NCBI RefSeq assembly: GCF_017592825.1
Contig: NZ_JAGFMD010000009.1
Location: 124,001-188,000, forward strand
Direction: 5' to 3'
DNA: 64,000 nucleotides
Origin: Roseivirga sp. E12
GTDB lineage: Bacteria > Bacteroidota > Bacteroidia > Cytophagales > Cyclobacteriaceae
The first letter of the stretch is position 1. Each line of letters starts with the position of its first letter. The notes beneath the pieces were generated by a model. The model saw nothing but the letters and a program-made list of their open reading frames with translations, was not told the DNA's origin and ran no database searches. Position numbers and translations under genes: made by a program. This document shows positions 1 through 8,174 of the stretch, piece after piece.

Positions 1-893
1 ATATGCCCTTCCTTGAATTCGTCCATCGCATTAATACGAGAGTTCTGGCCTTTGTTGGCATGAATAACTCTTACTTGACCCAGTGATTTTCTATCTAGGT
101 AATGAGCAATGTTATCAGCTATAGTCTTAGTCTTGACAAACACAATTACTCGCTCAAAAGAATCATCTTCTAAAAAGTGAGTTAGAAGGTTAAGCTTAGT
201 TCTGAAATTTGGCACCTCATACAAGACCTGATCTATGGTTTCGGCAACTGTCGCCTGTGGAGCCACTTCCACCCTTTCTGGGAATTCTAAGAACTCCTCA
301 GTAAGCGTAACTACCTTATCATGCATTGTAGCAGAAAAGAGCATATTCTGCCTCTTGACAGGTATAAGCTCAAGGATATTTCGAATCTGGGGCATAAACC
401 CCATATCCATCATCTTATCTGCCTCGTCCAGAATAAGTGTTTTGATACCTCTCGGGTAAATTGCCCCTTTCTTATATAAGTCTAGAAAGCGGCCTGGTGT
501 GCTGATAATAATATCGACCCCTTGTTCCAGTGCTTCTAACTGAAGTTTAGGCCCAAGCCCCCCATAAAGTGTAACTACTCTTAAATCAGTGTACTTGGCA
601 AGAGAAGTGAAATGATTCGAAATCTGAATAACCAATTCGCGTGTAGGCGCTAAAACCAATGCCCTAGGGTGTTCTCCTTGAGCATATTTAGCTTTCATAA
701 TCAAAGGAGTAGCAAACGCCAGAGTTTTCCCCGTACCTGTTTGCGCTATTCCTAACAAATCATGACCTGCCAAGGCTATGGGTATTGCCTTTCTTTGAAT
801 TTCAGTTGGATTGGTAAACCCCAACTCTTCAATGGCATTCAAAATCTGCCGATTCAGCTTTAAATCTTCAAAATTTTGAATTTCTACTGCCAT
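1..893 (-). CDS. DEAD-box ATP-dependent RNA helicase, partial (C-terminus beyond the window)
   Basis: This is an RNA-unwinding ATPase, probably of the RhlE-like group that acts in ribosome assembly or RNA decay. Translation from the ATG at 893 gives about 297 residues before the window edge. The order of motifs is that of the family: a Q-motif region (GFTNPTEIQ), Walker A AQTGTGKT near residue 52, PTRELV, GG, TPGR, the DEAD box near residue 155 and SAT near residue 185, followed by the start of helicase domain 2 (VIVFVKTK). The reading frame is open throughout. It is divergently oriented from dihydroorotase with a 65-bp gap, so the two probably share a promoter region. Family assignment is firm; the subfamily is not. 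Confidence 0.93.
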   Translation of the reverse strand, partial: MAVEIQNFEDLKLNRQILNAIEELGFTNPTEIQRKAIPIALAGHDLLGIAQTGTGKTLAFATPLIMKAKYAQGEHPRALVLAPTRELVIQISNHFTSLAKYTDLRVVTLYGGLGPKLQLEALEQGVDIIISTPGRFLDLYKKGAIYPRGIKTLILDEADKMMDMGFMPQIRNILELIPVKRQNMLFSATMHDKVVTLTEEFLEFPERVEVAPQATVAETIDQVLYEVPNFRTKLNLLTHFLEDDSFERVIVFVKTKTIADNIAHYLDRKSLGQVRVIHANKGQNSRINAMDEFKEGH

Positions 894-958
894 TTTAAGT
901 GGATTCGTGTTTGTTTTACAACGCAATTACGCGAAACACTCCGCAAAATAAAATCATA

Positions 959-2299
959 ATGGCATCCATCCTCATATTGAACGGCACGCTGGTTAATGAA
1001 AACCAAATCTTTGAAGCTGACATCTTTATAAACAACCAGGTAATTGAAGCAATTGGCAAGGACCTTCAGCATAAAGAAGCTGATCGTGTAATTGATGCTA
1101 CCGGCAAAATCATTATCCCCGGTTTGATCGATGATCAGGTCCATTTCAGAGAGCCTGGGCTTACCCATAAAGCGGAGATCTATACAGAATCGAGGGCCGC
1201 TGTGGCTGGAGGAATCACCTCGTTTATGGAGATGCCTAATACGGTTCCTAATACCCTGACACAAGAGCTTCTGCAAGACAAGTATGATATTGCTGCTCGA
1301 AACAGTCTGGCCAACTATAGCTTCTATATGGGTGCCTCCAATAATAACCTCGAAGAGGTGTTGAAGACTGACCCAAAAAACATTTGTGGTGTCAAAATCT
1401 TTATGGGCTCTTCCACAGGGAATATGCTTGTGGATAATCAAAAAACTCTTGAATCCATTTTCTCCAATTCCCCTACACTCATTGCCACCCATTGCGAGTC
1501 GGAAGAGGTTATCCAAAGGAATACTGCCGCGGCAAGGGCTCAATATGGAGAAGAAGTGCCGATTGCCATGCATCCTGTAATAAGAGACGAGGAAGCTTGT
1601 TATGCCTCCTCTTCATTTGCTGTAAACCTAGCCAAGAGCACTGGTGCGAGATTACATATTTTGCATATATCCACTGCGAAAGAGTTAGAGCTTTTCGACA
1701 ACACCATCCCTCTAAAGGAGAAGAAAATAACTGCTGAGGCATGTGTACATCACTTGTGGTTTTCAGATGCAGATTATGCCGAAAAGGGCACACTCATTAA
1801 ATGGAACCCAGCGGTCAAACAGTCTACTGATAGAGATGCTGTACTTCAGGGAGTGATTAGTAACAAAATAGACGTATTAGCTACGGATCATGCGCCTCAT
1901 ACCTTAGAGGAGAAACAAAACAGTTACTTTTCAGCACCGTCTGGAGGTCCGCTTGTACAACATTGGCTTACAGCGCTGTTAGACCTCCATCACCAAGGCA
2001 AGATTACTCTGGAGAAGATTGTTGAGAAGTCTTCTCATGCGGTTGCTGACCTCTTTGATGTAGAAAGGCGAGGTTATATCAGAGAAGGCTACTATGCAGA
2101 CCTTGTATTAGTTGATTTGGCCGAACCAAGTGAGGTCACTAAAGAAAGTCTTCTTTACAAATGCCAGTGGTCTCCATTTGAGGGGCATACCTTTAAGTCT
2201 GCCGTAACTCATACAATAATCAATGGGCAGGTTGCCTACGAAGAAGGAAATTTAGTAGAAGTTGGCAGCGGTATGAGGTTGAAATTTGATAGAGACTAA
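959..2299 (+). CDS. pyrC: dihydroorotase
   Basis: This enzyme closes carbamoyl-aspartate to dihydroorotate in pyrimidine synthesis, in the cytoplasm. The ATG at 959 (product MASILILNG...) was chosen over the upstream frame start at 899, which would add 20 residues without family character. The amidohydrolase barrel signatures are present: DDQVHFREPG near residues 58-67, a candidate carboxylated lysine in CGVKIF near 146, HCE near 179, HIST near 235 and DHAPH near 305. The first metal-ligand histidine of the usual DxHxH motif is Gln60 here, a variant I recall as common in Bacteroidota dihydroorotases. Length (446 aa) fits the class I enzymes. An allantoinase or dihydropyrimidinase is the main alternative. 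Confidence 0.9.
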   Translation: MASILILNGTLVNENQIFEADIFINNQVIEAIGKDLQHKEADRVIDATGKIIIPGLIDDQVHFREPGLTHKAEIYTESRAAVAGGITSFMEMPNTVPNTLTQELLQDKYDIAARNSLANYSFYMGASNNNLEEVLKTDPKNICGVKIFMGSSTGNMLVDNQKTLESIFSNSPTLIATHCESEEVIQRNTAAARAQYGEEVPIAMHPVIRDEEACYASSSFAVNLAKSTGARLHILHISTAKELELFDNTIPLKEKKITAEACVHHLWFSDADYAEKGTLIKWNPAVKQSTDRDAVLQGVISNKIDVLATDHAPHTLEEKQNSYFSAPSGGPLVQHWLTALLDLHHQGKITLEKIVEKSSHAVADLFDVERRGYIREGYYADLVLVDLAEPSEVTKESLLYKCQWSPFEGHTFKSAVTHTIINGQVAYEEGNLVEVGSGMRLKFDRD

Positions 2300-2364
2300 A
2301 TTATCACCGGTTCTTTTGATTTGGCAGGTTAATTAGTCGTTATTAATGGCTCAAACCTTAAGAT

Positions 2365-3426
2365 ATGCCAATTAAGAGGCTCACGCTGCTCACTATATTT
2401 TTACTCTTTGGGTCCTTGGCGAGTCAAGGCCAGTCCATAATTCAATTTGAGAGATTAATCAAAAAAAACACCAAGAAAGCTGGTAAGGCATCTGTCAAAA
2501 AGAAAATTGAGAAAAGCTATACCGAGCTACAATTGACACACATATATACACTAACAAAAGAGTTAAGCAATCCAGAGTTTCCGCCAAATCGGGAAGCCCT
2601 AAAAGCTGCTTCAGGCTATAGTCTCGCTAAGGCCTTAATCAAAAAATTGTACGGCACATCACCAACTCTCAAGGGTGAAAATCAAATGCTTCAAAAAGCC
2701 GGCCTTGAGTTAGATAATTACTATTCTTCTGGCCTCCGTCTTATGAGTGAAGAAAATCAGACATCTAAGATAGTCGCTCTGTCCAACCTGAAATTCGTTC
2801 AAGCTTTAGACCCAAATTATAAAGAAGTCGAAAAAACTGTTAACAGTTTAAAAGATCAAATTTCTTATAATGTCTTGATAAAGTATGACCTAGAAGGGTT
2901 TGAGGAATTGGAACCAGTTATGTTTCAACTCAACACTGTCTTGGTCAATGATATTAAGGCATTTGGAGGCACTAAAGTAGATTACTATTTTGAGAACATA
3001 GCAAATCCGAATATGGAATTCGCCTACACAATAACGTTAGACTTTGAGTTTATTGATGTCCCACAAGTAACTACCAGAATCGATCAAAAGACCTATCACA
3101 AAAACCAAGGAAGAGTATCAATCAAGGCGCAAGTGGACAAAGAGGTTTTTGAAAGGAATATTCGGGCGTCTGGAAATGCTCTGATATTTAGTAGAGTATA
3201 TGGGGAAGAATACAGAAGTGAGCCATTCAATATTAGGATCAAGAAAAAAACTTTCAATTCACAAATCAATGGTAATCAAGATGCAATAGACGCTATCAAT
3301 TTAAGGCGAATATCTCAAGAGAAATCATCTCAGAGCAATCATGAAAAAATCTCCGATAAAGAGTTTAGAGACAAAATTTTCAATATTCTCAGAAGGCAAA
3401 TACAGGAAATTGAGTCCTACTTATAA
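2365..3426 (+). CDS. exported hypothetical protein
   Basis: I do not recognise this 353-residue protein. It begins with a clear signal peptide (basic MPIKR, hydrophobic stretch, then ASQGQS as a likely signal peptidase I site), so it should be periplasmic or outer-membrane associated. The first third is lysine-rich and helical, and the middle is predicted by eye to be beta-rich with alternating hydrophobic residues. No lipobox cysteine follows the signal. It lies 65 bp downstream of dihydroorotase in the same direction and may be co-transcribed with it, but the two have no obvious functional link. Confidence 0.65.
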   Translation: MPIKRLTLLTIFLLFGSLASQGQSIIQFERLIKKNTKKAGKASVKKKIEKSYTELQLTHIYTLTKELSNPEFPPNREALKAASGYSLAKALIKKLYGTSPTLKGENQMLQKAGLELDNYYSSGLRLMSEENQTSKIVALSNLKFVQALDPNYKEVEKTVNSLKDQISYNVLIKYDLEGFEELEPVMFQLNTVLVNDIKAFGGTKVDYYFENIANPNMEFAYTITLDFEFIDVPQVTTRIDQKTYHKNQGRVSIKAQVDKEVFERNIRASGNALIFSRVYGEEYRSEPFNIRIKKKTFNSQINGNQDAIDAINLRRISQEKSSQSNHEKISDKEFRDKIFNILRRQIQEIESYL

Positions 3427-3459
3427 TGCCTTTGAGTAACTTTTTATTAGTTATCATTC

Positions 3460-3489
3460 TTGATTTTATTTCAAAATAAATTACATTTG
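3460..3489 (+). promoter_or_regulatory. candidate promoter of tRNA-His
   Basis: A TACATTTG box (3482-3489) matches the Bacteroidota -7 consensus TAnnTTTG. A TTGA at 3460-3463 lies about 18 bp upstream, at the spacing expected for the -33 box. The tRNA begins 27 bp downstream. The match was made by eye. Confidence 0.5.
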
Positions 3490-3515
3490 CTGCCCGTTCA
3501 GCAATGAACTATCAC

Positions 3516-3590
3516 GGTGGTTGTAGCTCAGTTGGTTAGAGCATCGGTTTGTGGTACCGAGGGTCGTGGGTTCGAGTCCCATCTTCCACC
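3516..3590 (+). tRNA. tRNA-His (GTG)
   Basis: The sequence folds as a cloverleaf with D-stem GCTC/GAGC, a TCGGT/ACCGA anticodon stem, anticodon GTG at 3551-3553 and a TTCGAGT T-loop. The extra 5' G at 3516 (position -1) facing C73 at 3590 is the identity mark of tRNA-His. The acceptor stem pairs G1-C72, T2-A71, G3-C70, G4-C69 and G7-C66, but positions 5-68 and 6-67 are both U-U. The CCA end does not appear to be fully encoded. Confidence 0.93.
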
Positions 3591-3599
3591 CACCTTTCT

Positions 3600-3628
3600 G
3601 GAGAGCTTTTTAAAGCTCTCCTTTTTTT
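3600..3628 (+). terminator. Rho-independent terminator after tRNA-His
   Basis: A perfect inverted repeat, GGAGAGCTTT with its complement at 3600-3621, is followed by seven T (3622-3628). It lies 10 bp after the tRNA. Confidence 0.88.
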
Positions 3629-3871
3629 ATGCTTATTTCTTTGCTCATTATTTTCCATCCTTCGGTAAATAATTTTACTCTATTTGACCTAGTCTCTTTA
3701 TAATACTTTTTAAAGGTCTGAGATAAATCGAAATAGTACCATAAGTGTCATTTCACCTTGTCTAATGCTCATTTAAGAAATTACCTGAATAGCAGAATTC
3801 TATCGCGCCATTTGATTAATTTGAATTTGACCTACACTATTTTTGGTTTTCACTTAACTAAATTCTGAACA

Positions 3872-4216
3872 TTGAAAGGTAAACTCAATGATAGAATAAA
3901 CACACGTCCTCTACTTGATAGACTCAAAGTAGATTATAAGTTGTACCTGAAAGGCGATCTGGTACAGACCATAACTGAACAGCCAATTGATAGCTTCGAA
4001 GGAGATGAAATAGAATTCATATTCCAGCTTATAGAAGCAGAGTTAAGAGCCACTGATGCTGCACACATTAAGGAAATACTTTCTTCAATAAAAGAATCGG
4101 TTAGCGAGCGTTGGGCTTTTATATTCAATCATTCCTTAGAAATTGAAAGGGGCCGAGCTCAATCTGCCGTGAGCCATCAGCTTATCGCACTTATACAATT
4201 GACAGAGGAACACTGA
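3872..4216 (+). CDS. hypothetical protein (114 aa)
   Basis: This small open frame encodes an acidic, helix-rich soluble protein with no signal peptide or membrane segment; I do not recognise it. The only in-frame start near the 5' end is a TTG at 3872, since no ATG precedes the body of the frame, so the true start is uncertain. It lies upstream of an HTH regulator in the same orientation, 60 bp away, and could be its partner. The frame on the opposite strand here is short and looks like a shadow. Confidence 0.5.
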   Translation: MKGKLNDRINTRPLLDRLKVDYKLYLKGDLVQTITEQPIDSFEGDEIEFIFQLIEAELRATDAAHIKEILSSIKESVSERWAFIFNHSLEIERGRAQSAVSHQLIALIQLTEEH

Positions 4217-4228
4217 AACCTGGCCTAC

Positions 4229-4251
4229 TGATGAGTACTTATTGATGAGTA
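4229..4251 (+). promoter_or_regulatory. direct repeat before the HTH gene
   Basis: TGATGAGTA occurs at 4229-4237 and again at 4243-4251, a 14-bp period, 25 bp before the ATG of the HTH gene. It could be an autoregulatory operator, but this rests only on position and repetition. Confidence 0.25.
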
Positions 4252-4276
4252 ACCTAAATATTATATCTTAGTACTA

Positions 4277-4612
4277 ATGGACCTTGACCAACACCCTGGG
4301 AAAAAGATTAAATGGATCATTGAACATTTTGAGAATGGCAACACCGCTGCCTTTGCTCGAAAAGTCTTCTTGACAGCCCCAACGGTGGATGCTTATATTA
4401 AAGAAAATACTAAGCCCGGTTATGATGCAGTCCAGAACATACTTCGTGCCTATCCGGAAATAAACATTCACTGGTTTATTCTAAATCAAGGCCCTATTAA
4501 ACGAGAACTCAGTGATACGGAACTCGATGCACTGGAAGAAAATCACAGGCTACGTAAAGGTATTCAAGACTTGTACGAATTATATGTAGAAGGAAATAAA
4601 GACCAGAATTAG
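4277..4612 (+). CDS. HTH transcriptional regulator (XRE/CI-like)
   Basis: This 111-residue cytoplasmic protein has a helix-turn-helix of the XRE/phage-repressor type in residues 1-70: FARKV and TAPTVDAYIKE as the two HTH helices, then the typical Bacteroidota continuation in which an INIHWFILNQGP segment follows the DNA-binding helices. The C-terminal 35 residues are charged and probably form a dimerising helix. Its 3' end overlaps the convergent TPR gene by 4 bp. Targets are unknown; a direct repeat just upstream suggests possible autoregulation. Confidence 0.72.
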   Translation: MDLDQHPGKKIKWIIEHFENGNTAAFARKVFLTAPTVDAYIKENTKPGYDAVQNILRAYPEINIHWFILNQGPIKRELSDTELDALEENHRLRKGIQDLYELYVEGNKDQN

Positions 4613-5931
4613 TCTCTTCGAATTCTATTTAAAATCTCATCAGCAACAGTTGCTCTATCCGCCTTGAGATTGGCCACCAAAACACGCTCTCTGCGCTTGT
4701 TGAAACTCAACTGGACAACATAAACGAATAGCATGATAAGTAACAAAGCAACTACACCTAGTGGCCAATATTGTCTTAACAGCGCCAAGCGCTCGGCCTT
4801 TAAAGCTCTATCAGCAAGGATGGTATCAATACGAGAATTAAAGGCCTGAAGTGTGGGAGCTGAATCTTGTTGAGAACTTTGGACTGTCATCCAGTTCTTA
4901 AAATTGGCAGCGTATAGGTCGCTATATTCTATTGACTTATTCAGGTCCGTAGAACGGTAAGCCTTTTGGAGCAAATCATAGACGATGAACATATCTGGAT
5001 CATTCTTGATCCCATCAAATGTATTTACTGCTGTCTCCCATTTTGCTATTGCGTTAACCTGATCACCTCTTATAGAGTAAAGCTCTCCCTGATGTAATAA
5101 AGTAATAAACTGAGATCTCTTACTGGAATGCTCTTGTTTTAACTCCAGTGCTTCAGCATAATAACGATCGGCCTTAGAATAATCCTCTTGTGCAACATAA
5201 ATTTCCGCCAAGTTGTGCATGGCAATAGACCTCAAGACAGGATCAACACTCTCATTAAATGCAGCAATTGAGAAGAATTCTCCTGCTCCAGCATATTCTT
5301 TATTCTCCTGTTTTATGAGCCCTAATTCAATTACAACCTTCGCTAAAAGAACAGAATCGTCTCTAAATTCTGACTGCTCCCATAAGTCCACTAAAATTTC
5401 ACCCGCCTCTAAATATTTTCCATCATTTTTTAGCTCAGTAGCCATGTCATAAGGCAGATCAATCAAAAGCTGTAAATCCCCATATTCCTCGGCTATCTCT
5501 CTGTAATTAGTGACATATTCTTGCGCACTCTTTAAGGCCTCTCTGTAGAGATCAACTGCACCGTCATGGTCGTCATAACTAGACCTGATTATGGCAAGGT
5601 TATTTAAAATTATAGTCCTTTTAAATAAATCCACCGTATCACACTTATCTAGGTATTCAAGTGCATCACTGTAATTAATAAATGAAGACTCATAATCATT
5701 GGTGCTCATCCCAATAAATCCGAATGTCGCCTTGGCCGTGACCATACCGTACATATCAGATTTAGCCCTCGCCATATCAAATGCTTTTTGGGCAAGTTTT
5801 ATGGATTGTTCAGGATTTTCTTCAATCATGGCCTCCGCATCATACAGAAGATCATACATATCTTTTTCCTGACCAACAGCAAATAACTGAGTGCAAGTGA
5901 AAATTATTAGTATGTAAAGTGCTCTAATCAC
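4609..5931 (-). CDS. TPR-repeat membrane protein without output domain
   Basis: This 440-residue protein has an N-terminal signal peptide (MIRALYILIIFTCTQLFAVG), a long helical region of tetratricopeptide repeats (residues about 25-370, with motifs such as AMHNLAEIYVAQEDYSKADRY) and one membrane helix near residues 393-415. Only about 25 basic and charged residues follow the membrane helix. Related Bacteroidota proteins usually continue into a histidine kinase or LuxR/HTH domain in the cytoplasm, and that output domain is missing here. It probably senses or scaffolds in the periplasm. It overlaps the HTH gene by 4 bp in convergent orientation. Confidence 0.75.
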   Translation of the reverse strand: MIRALYILIIFTCTQLFAVGQEKDMYDLLYDAEAMIEENPEQSIKLAQKAFDMARAKSDMYGMVTAKATFGFIGMSTNDYESSFINYSDALEYLDKCDTVDLFKRTIILNNLAIIRSSYDDHDGAVDLYREALKSAQEYVTNYREIAEEYGDLQLLIDLPYDMATELKNDGKYLEAGEILVDLWEQSEFRDDSVLLAKVVIELGLIKQENKEYAGAGEFFSIAAFNESVDPVLRSIAMHNLAEIYVAQEDYSKADRYYAEALELKQEHSSKRSQFITLLHQGELYSIRGDQVNAIAKWETAVNTFDGIKNDPDMFIVYDLLQKAYRSTDLNKSIEYSDLYAANFKNWMTVQSSQQDSAPTLQAFNSRIDTILADRALKAERLALLRQYWPLGVVALLLIMLFVYVVQLSFNKRRERVLVANLKADRATVADEILNRIRRD

Positions 5932-6072
5932 GCCTAAAGGCTGTTTTTTATTACTTATCTAAAGACTAAAGTAATGAAAATACCAGAATTCTCAGCGTAA
6001 AACTTAATTGTTTTGCACACTCTTTTGCGTCACAAATTCTTGTGCCGTCCAAGTATGTAAGAAAATTACGAT

Positions 6073-6243
6073 TTAGCCTTTCTTGCGAAGCATACTTCTT
6101 CCCTTCTTCTCCGTCCCTTCACTCTTTTGGTCATCTAATTGTACTTCTGGGACTACAGGATCTGGCATGGTATCTTCTGAGGCATCAGCACATCCAAATG
6201 TTAAAACTGTAAGGGCGAATAATAATAGCATTGTCTTTTTCAT
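6073..6243 (-). CDS. small lipoprotein (56 aa)
   Basis: The start was set at the ATG at 6243, where a normal lipoprotein signal begins (MKKTMLLLFAL...LTFGC). The upstream in-frame ATG would place 14 polar and aromatic residues before the signal. After the lipobox cysteine the mature part is only about 36 residues: acidic and Pro-rich first, then strongly basic (KKGRSMLRKKG). It should be membrane-anchored in the periplasm. Function is unknown. Confidence 0.6.
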   Translation of the reverse strand: MKKTMLLLFALTVLTFGCADASEDTMPDPVVPEVQLDDQKSEGTEKKGRSMLRKKG

Positions 6244-6308
6244 AGTCGATTTATTTAATTGAGGGAACCAATATATTGATTTCACTCAATTGAAAGTCAA
6301 TCTATTAC

Positions 6309-6455
6309 ATGAAATGTGACACATTCGAAGTATATGCAAATGATATAAGCAAAAGCTATCCAGTAACTCTAAGAAGCCTTAAACTTGGCATTGATATAGT
6401 GCAATTAGAACAATACTATATGTTCATCAGTTACTCAGAATCATCTGACGAGTAA
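6309..6455 (+). CDS. possible small ORF (48 aa)
   Basis: An ATG at 6309 opens 48 codons ending in TAA at 6453-6455, overlapping the convergent gene by 15 bp. The composition is protein-like (mixed charged, aromatic and hydrophobic residues) with no signal peptide. There is no homology I can recall, so it may be chance. Confidence 0.25.
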   Translation: MKCDTFEVYANDISKSYPVTLRSLKLGIDIVQLEQYYMFISYSESSDE

Positions 6456-7226
6456 TGAGGAGGCATCCACATTTTGATGGTGAATTTTGGTCACTTTGTA
6501 GTTGCTAAAAGCACCGTCTCCAAATACCTCTGGATCAAAGGGGGTGTTAATAAAGTGGAGCGCACTAACAGAAGCGTCACGTGGTTGGACATTTTCAAAC
6601 CGAACTTTCGAAAGTTCAGCAGAACAACCGTCTATTAATACTACTTCGGCAGTTACATCCTTGACGGTGAATTTTGCATATTCTCCAAACGTTCCGATGT
6701 GCAGTGCCTCAGTAGTGAGGTTATTTAGGGTAATATTCTCGAACTTTTCAGGACAGATAAACACTTTCGTAGAAAACGAATTATGCTCTGGTTCCCCATT
6801 ATCAGAAATGAGACAGTCTCTTACATTATTCTCGCAACCGATGTGAATTGTTTCGTAGATGGGGTTATTCTCTATTACGATACTGTTGATGTCTGAGGAC
6901 TTGACAGTTAATTCTTTTAATTCGCTTGACTGCCCTACAGTCAAATGGTCCATAGATGATGAAACTATCTCGATATCATGAAGTCGACATTTATCGAAAG
7001 ACAGACTCCTTACTGTAGTTTCCGACATCATAATATTTCCGGAGAATCGACAATCAGTAAACACCACATCATCAAATAAACAGCTCTTGAAGTCTAAATC
7101 ATAGGGTAAATGAATGCCTGCCACGTGAATGGATTGATTCAATGTGAAGGGAAAGGGGGAAATTCTAAATTCAAGGTCTTCACCTTTAAGAATTTTCAAG
7201 AATTGCTTTACATTAATCTTTCTCAT
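6441..7226 (-). CDS. pentapeptide-like beta-helix protein, hypothetical
   Basis: This 261-residue cytoplasmic protein has no signal peptide. It consists almost wholly of short strands of alternating residues with recurring Phe/Leu/Val and small polar positions every five or so residues (for example DVVFTDCRFSGNIMMS and TVRSLSFDKCRLHDIEIV). This is the look of a pentapeptide-repeat or right-handed beta-helix fold. About the first 35 residues form a separate cap. It stands alone, with AT-rich flanks. Function cannot be assigned; beta-helical proteins of this sort often bind protein partners. Confidence 0.6.
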   Translation of the reverse strand: MRKINVKQFLKILKGEDLEFRISPFPFTLNQSIHVAGIHLPYDLDFKSCLFDDVVFTDCRFSGNIMMSETTVRSLSFDKCRLHDIEIVSSSMDHLTVGQSSELKELTVKSSDINSIVIENNPIYETIHIGCENNVRDCLISDNGEPEHNSFSTKVFICPEKFENITLNNLTTEALHIGTFGEYAKFTVKDVTAEVVLIDGCSAELSKVRFENVQPRDASVSALHFINTPFDPEVFGDGAFSNYKVTKIHHQNVDASSLLVR

Positions 7227-7510
7227 TGAGCTTGTTTAGAAAAAGACTTCATACACCCTATAACTCTAAAATTCGAAGCCTGATTTCCTTATGCATGTTA
7301 GGATTTCGTCAAGTACCTGACAATACCCACTTTTGGGTATTTTTCTAGTTATAGCCACGCTTTAGACTAATTGAATCTGGCCAATAACAGCATTCTCTTA
7401 CCCTCAAAAATTCTAATTGCTTGATTTTATGATGTTTATATGTTTAATTAACCGAACTGTTCCTGAGACAGTAGAGAAAACTTTCTCATTACTTAAGGCC
7501 CAAGCAACCC

Positions 7511-7888
7511 ATGAATTCGACTTCCGAGTTGGCTTATGCATTTGACTTTACCATTGAAAGACACTCGCTTTTCAATGAAATTCTGGACTGGATGGATTCA
7601 AATACTTTCCGCTCAGACCAAAGTTATATTTGGCAAATAGGCATCAGTTCGGAATCGACCTTGAAGAGTGTTCAAAGCAAGGTATTAGGAGATTTAGAGT
7701 GCAAACATTTCAGACACTGGAAAGCCAACTCATTCAAGAAAGCGATCGGTATATTAAGCCGACTTAATAAGCACAGTTCTGTATTCAAATCTGACCTTAG
7801 CAGCTACAGAGAAAAGGGGCATCATATCTTTATCTACAAAACATCTTGCGTCACAAAACGCCTTTTTTATCATACTCTGCATCAGTGA
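7511..7888 (+). CDS. hypothetical protein (125 aa)
   Basis: An unrecognised, soluble, basic protein with many aromatic residues and no signal peptide. It begins with an ATG at 7511 and ends 7 bp before the next small gene, with which it probably forms a two-gene unit. The 284 bp upstream (7227-7510) are AT-rich and hold no other convincing gene. Confidence 0.5.
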   Translation: MNSTSELAYAFDFTIERHSLFNEILDWMDSNTFRSDQSYIWQIGISSESTLKSVQSKVLGDLECKHFRHWKANSFKKAIGILSRLNKHSSVFKSDLSSYREKGHHIFIYKTSCVTKRLFYHTLHQ

Positions 7889-7895
7889 TTATTGG

Positions 7896-8174
7896 ATGAA
7901 TTTCTTAACTTCACTTATGTCCCAAGGCATGGAAGATTTTCTGAAATTATCTACAAGCGAACAAACACGACTGCTGTTTCTTGACGGGACTTTCATACTT
8001 TCAATTCGGTATTACGGCTATAAGGTAAATCTCTACCTCTACAAGAATGAATACTTAGAGGTTTTCTATAATCACAAGCAAGACCTGATTGAGAAGATAC
8101 AGCTACTAGACTATCAGCATACAAGAATGAAATTCTATGCTGATCAGATCAACATTAAGTCAGTCGCTAGCTGA
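7896..8174 (+). CDS. hypothetical protein (92 aa)
   Basis: A small unrecognised protein rich in Tyr and Leu (GTFILSIRYYGYKVNLYLYKNEYLEVFY) with a predicted strand-rich core. Start could be the ATG at 7896 or an internal ATG eight codons on. It follows the 125-residue unknown by 7 bp and overlaps the 3' end of convergent coaE by 15 bp. It has the feel of a small partner protein, but nothing in the sequence gives a function. Confidence 0.5.
   Translation: MNFLTSLMSQGMEDFLKLSTSEQTRLLFLDGTFILSIRYYGYKVNLYLYKNEYLEVFYNHKQDLIEKIQLLDYQHTRMKFYADQINIKSVAS

Noticed and set aside
884-1573. Long minus-strand open frame opposite dihydroorotase
   Set aside because: It is the antisense of a well-supported gene, has no signal or domain, and its residues mirror the codon pattern of the sense strand.
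1509-1793. Second antisense frame within dihydroorotase
   Set aside because: It overlaps the real gene fully and shows no protein-like features.
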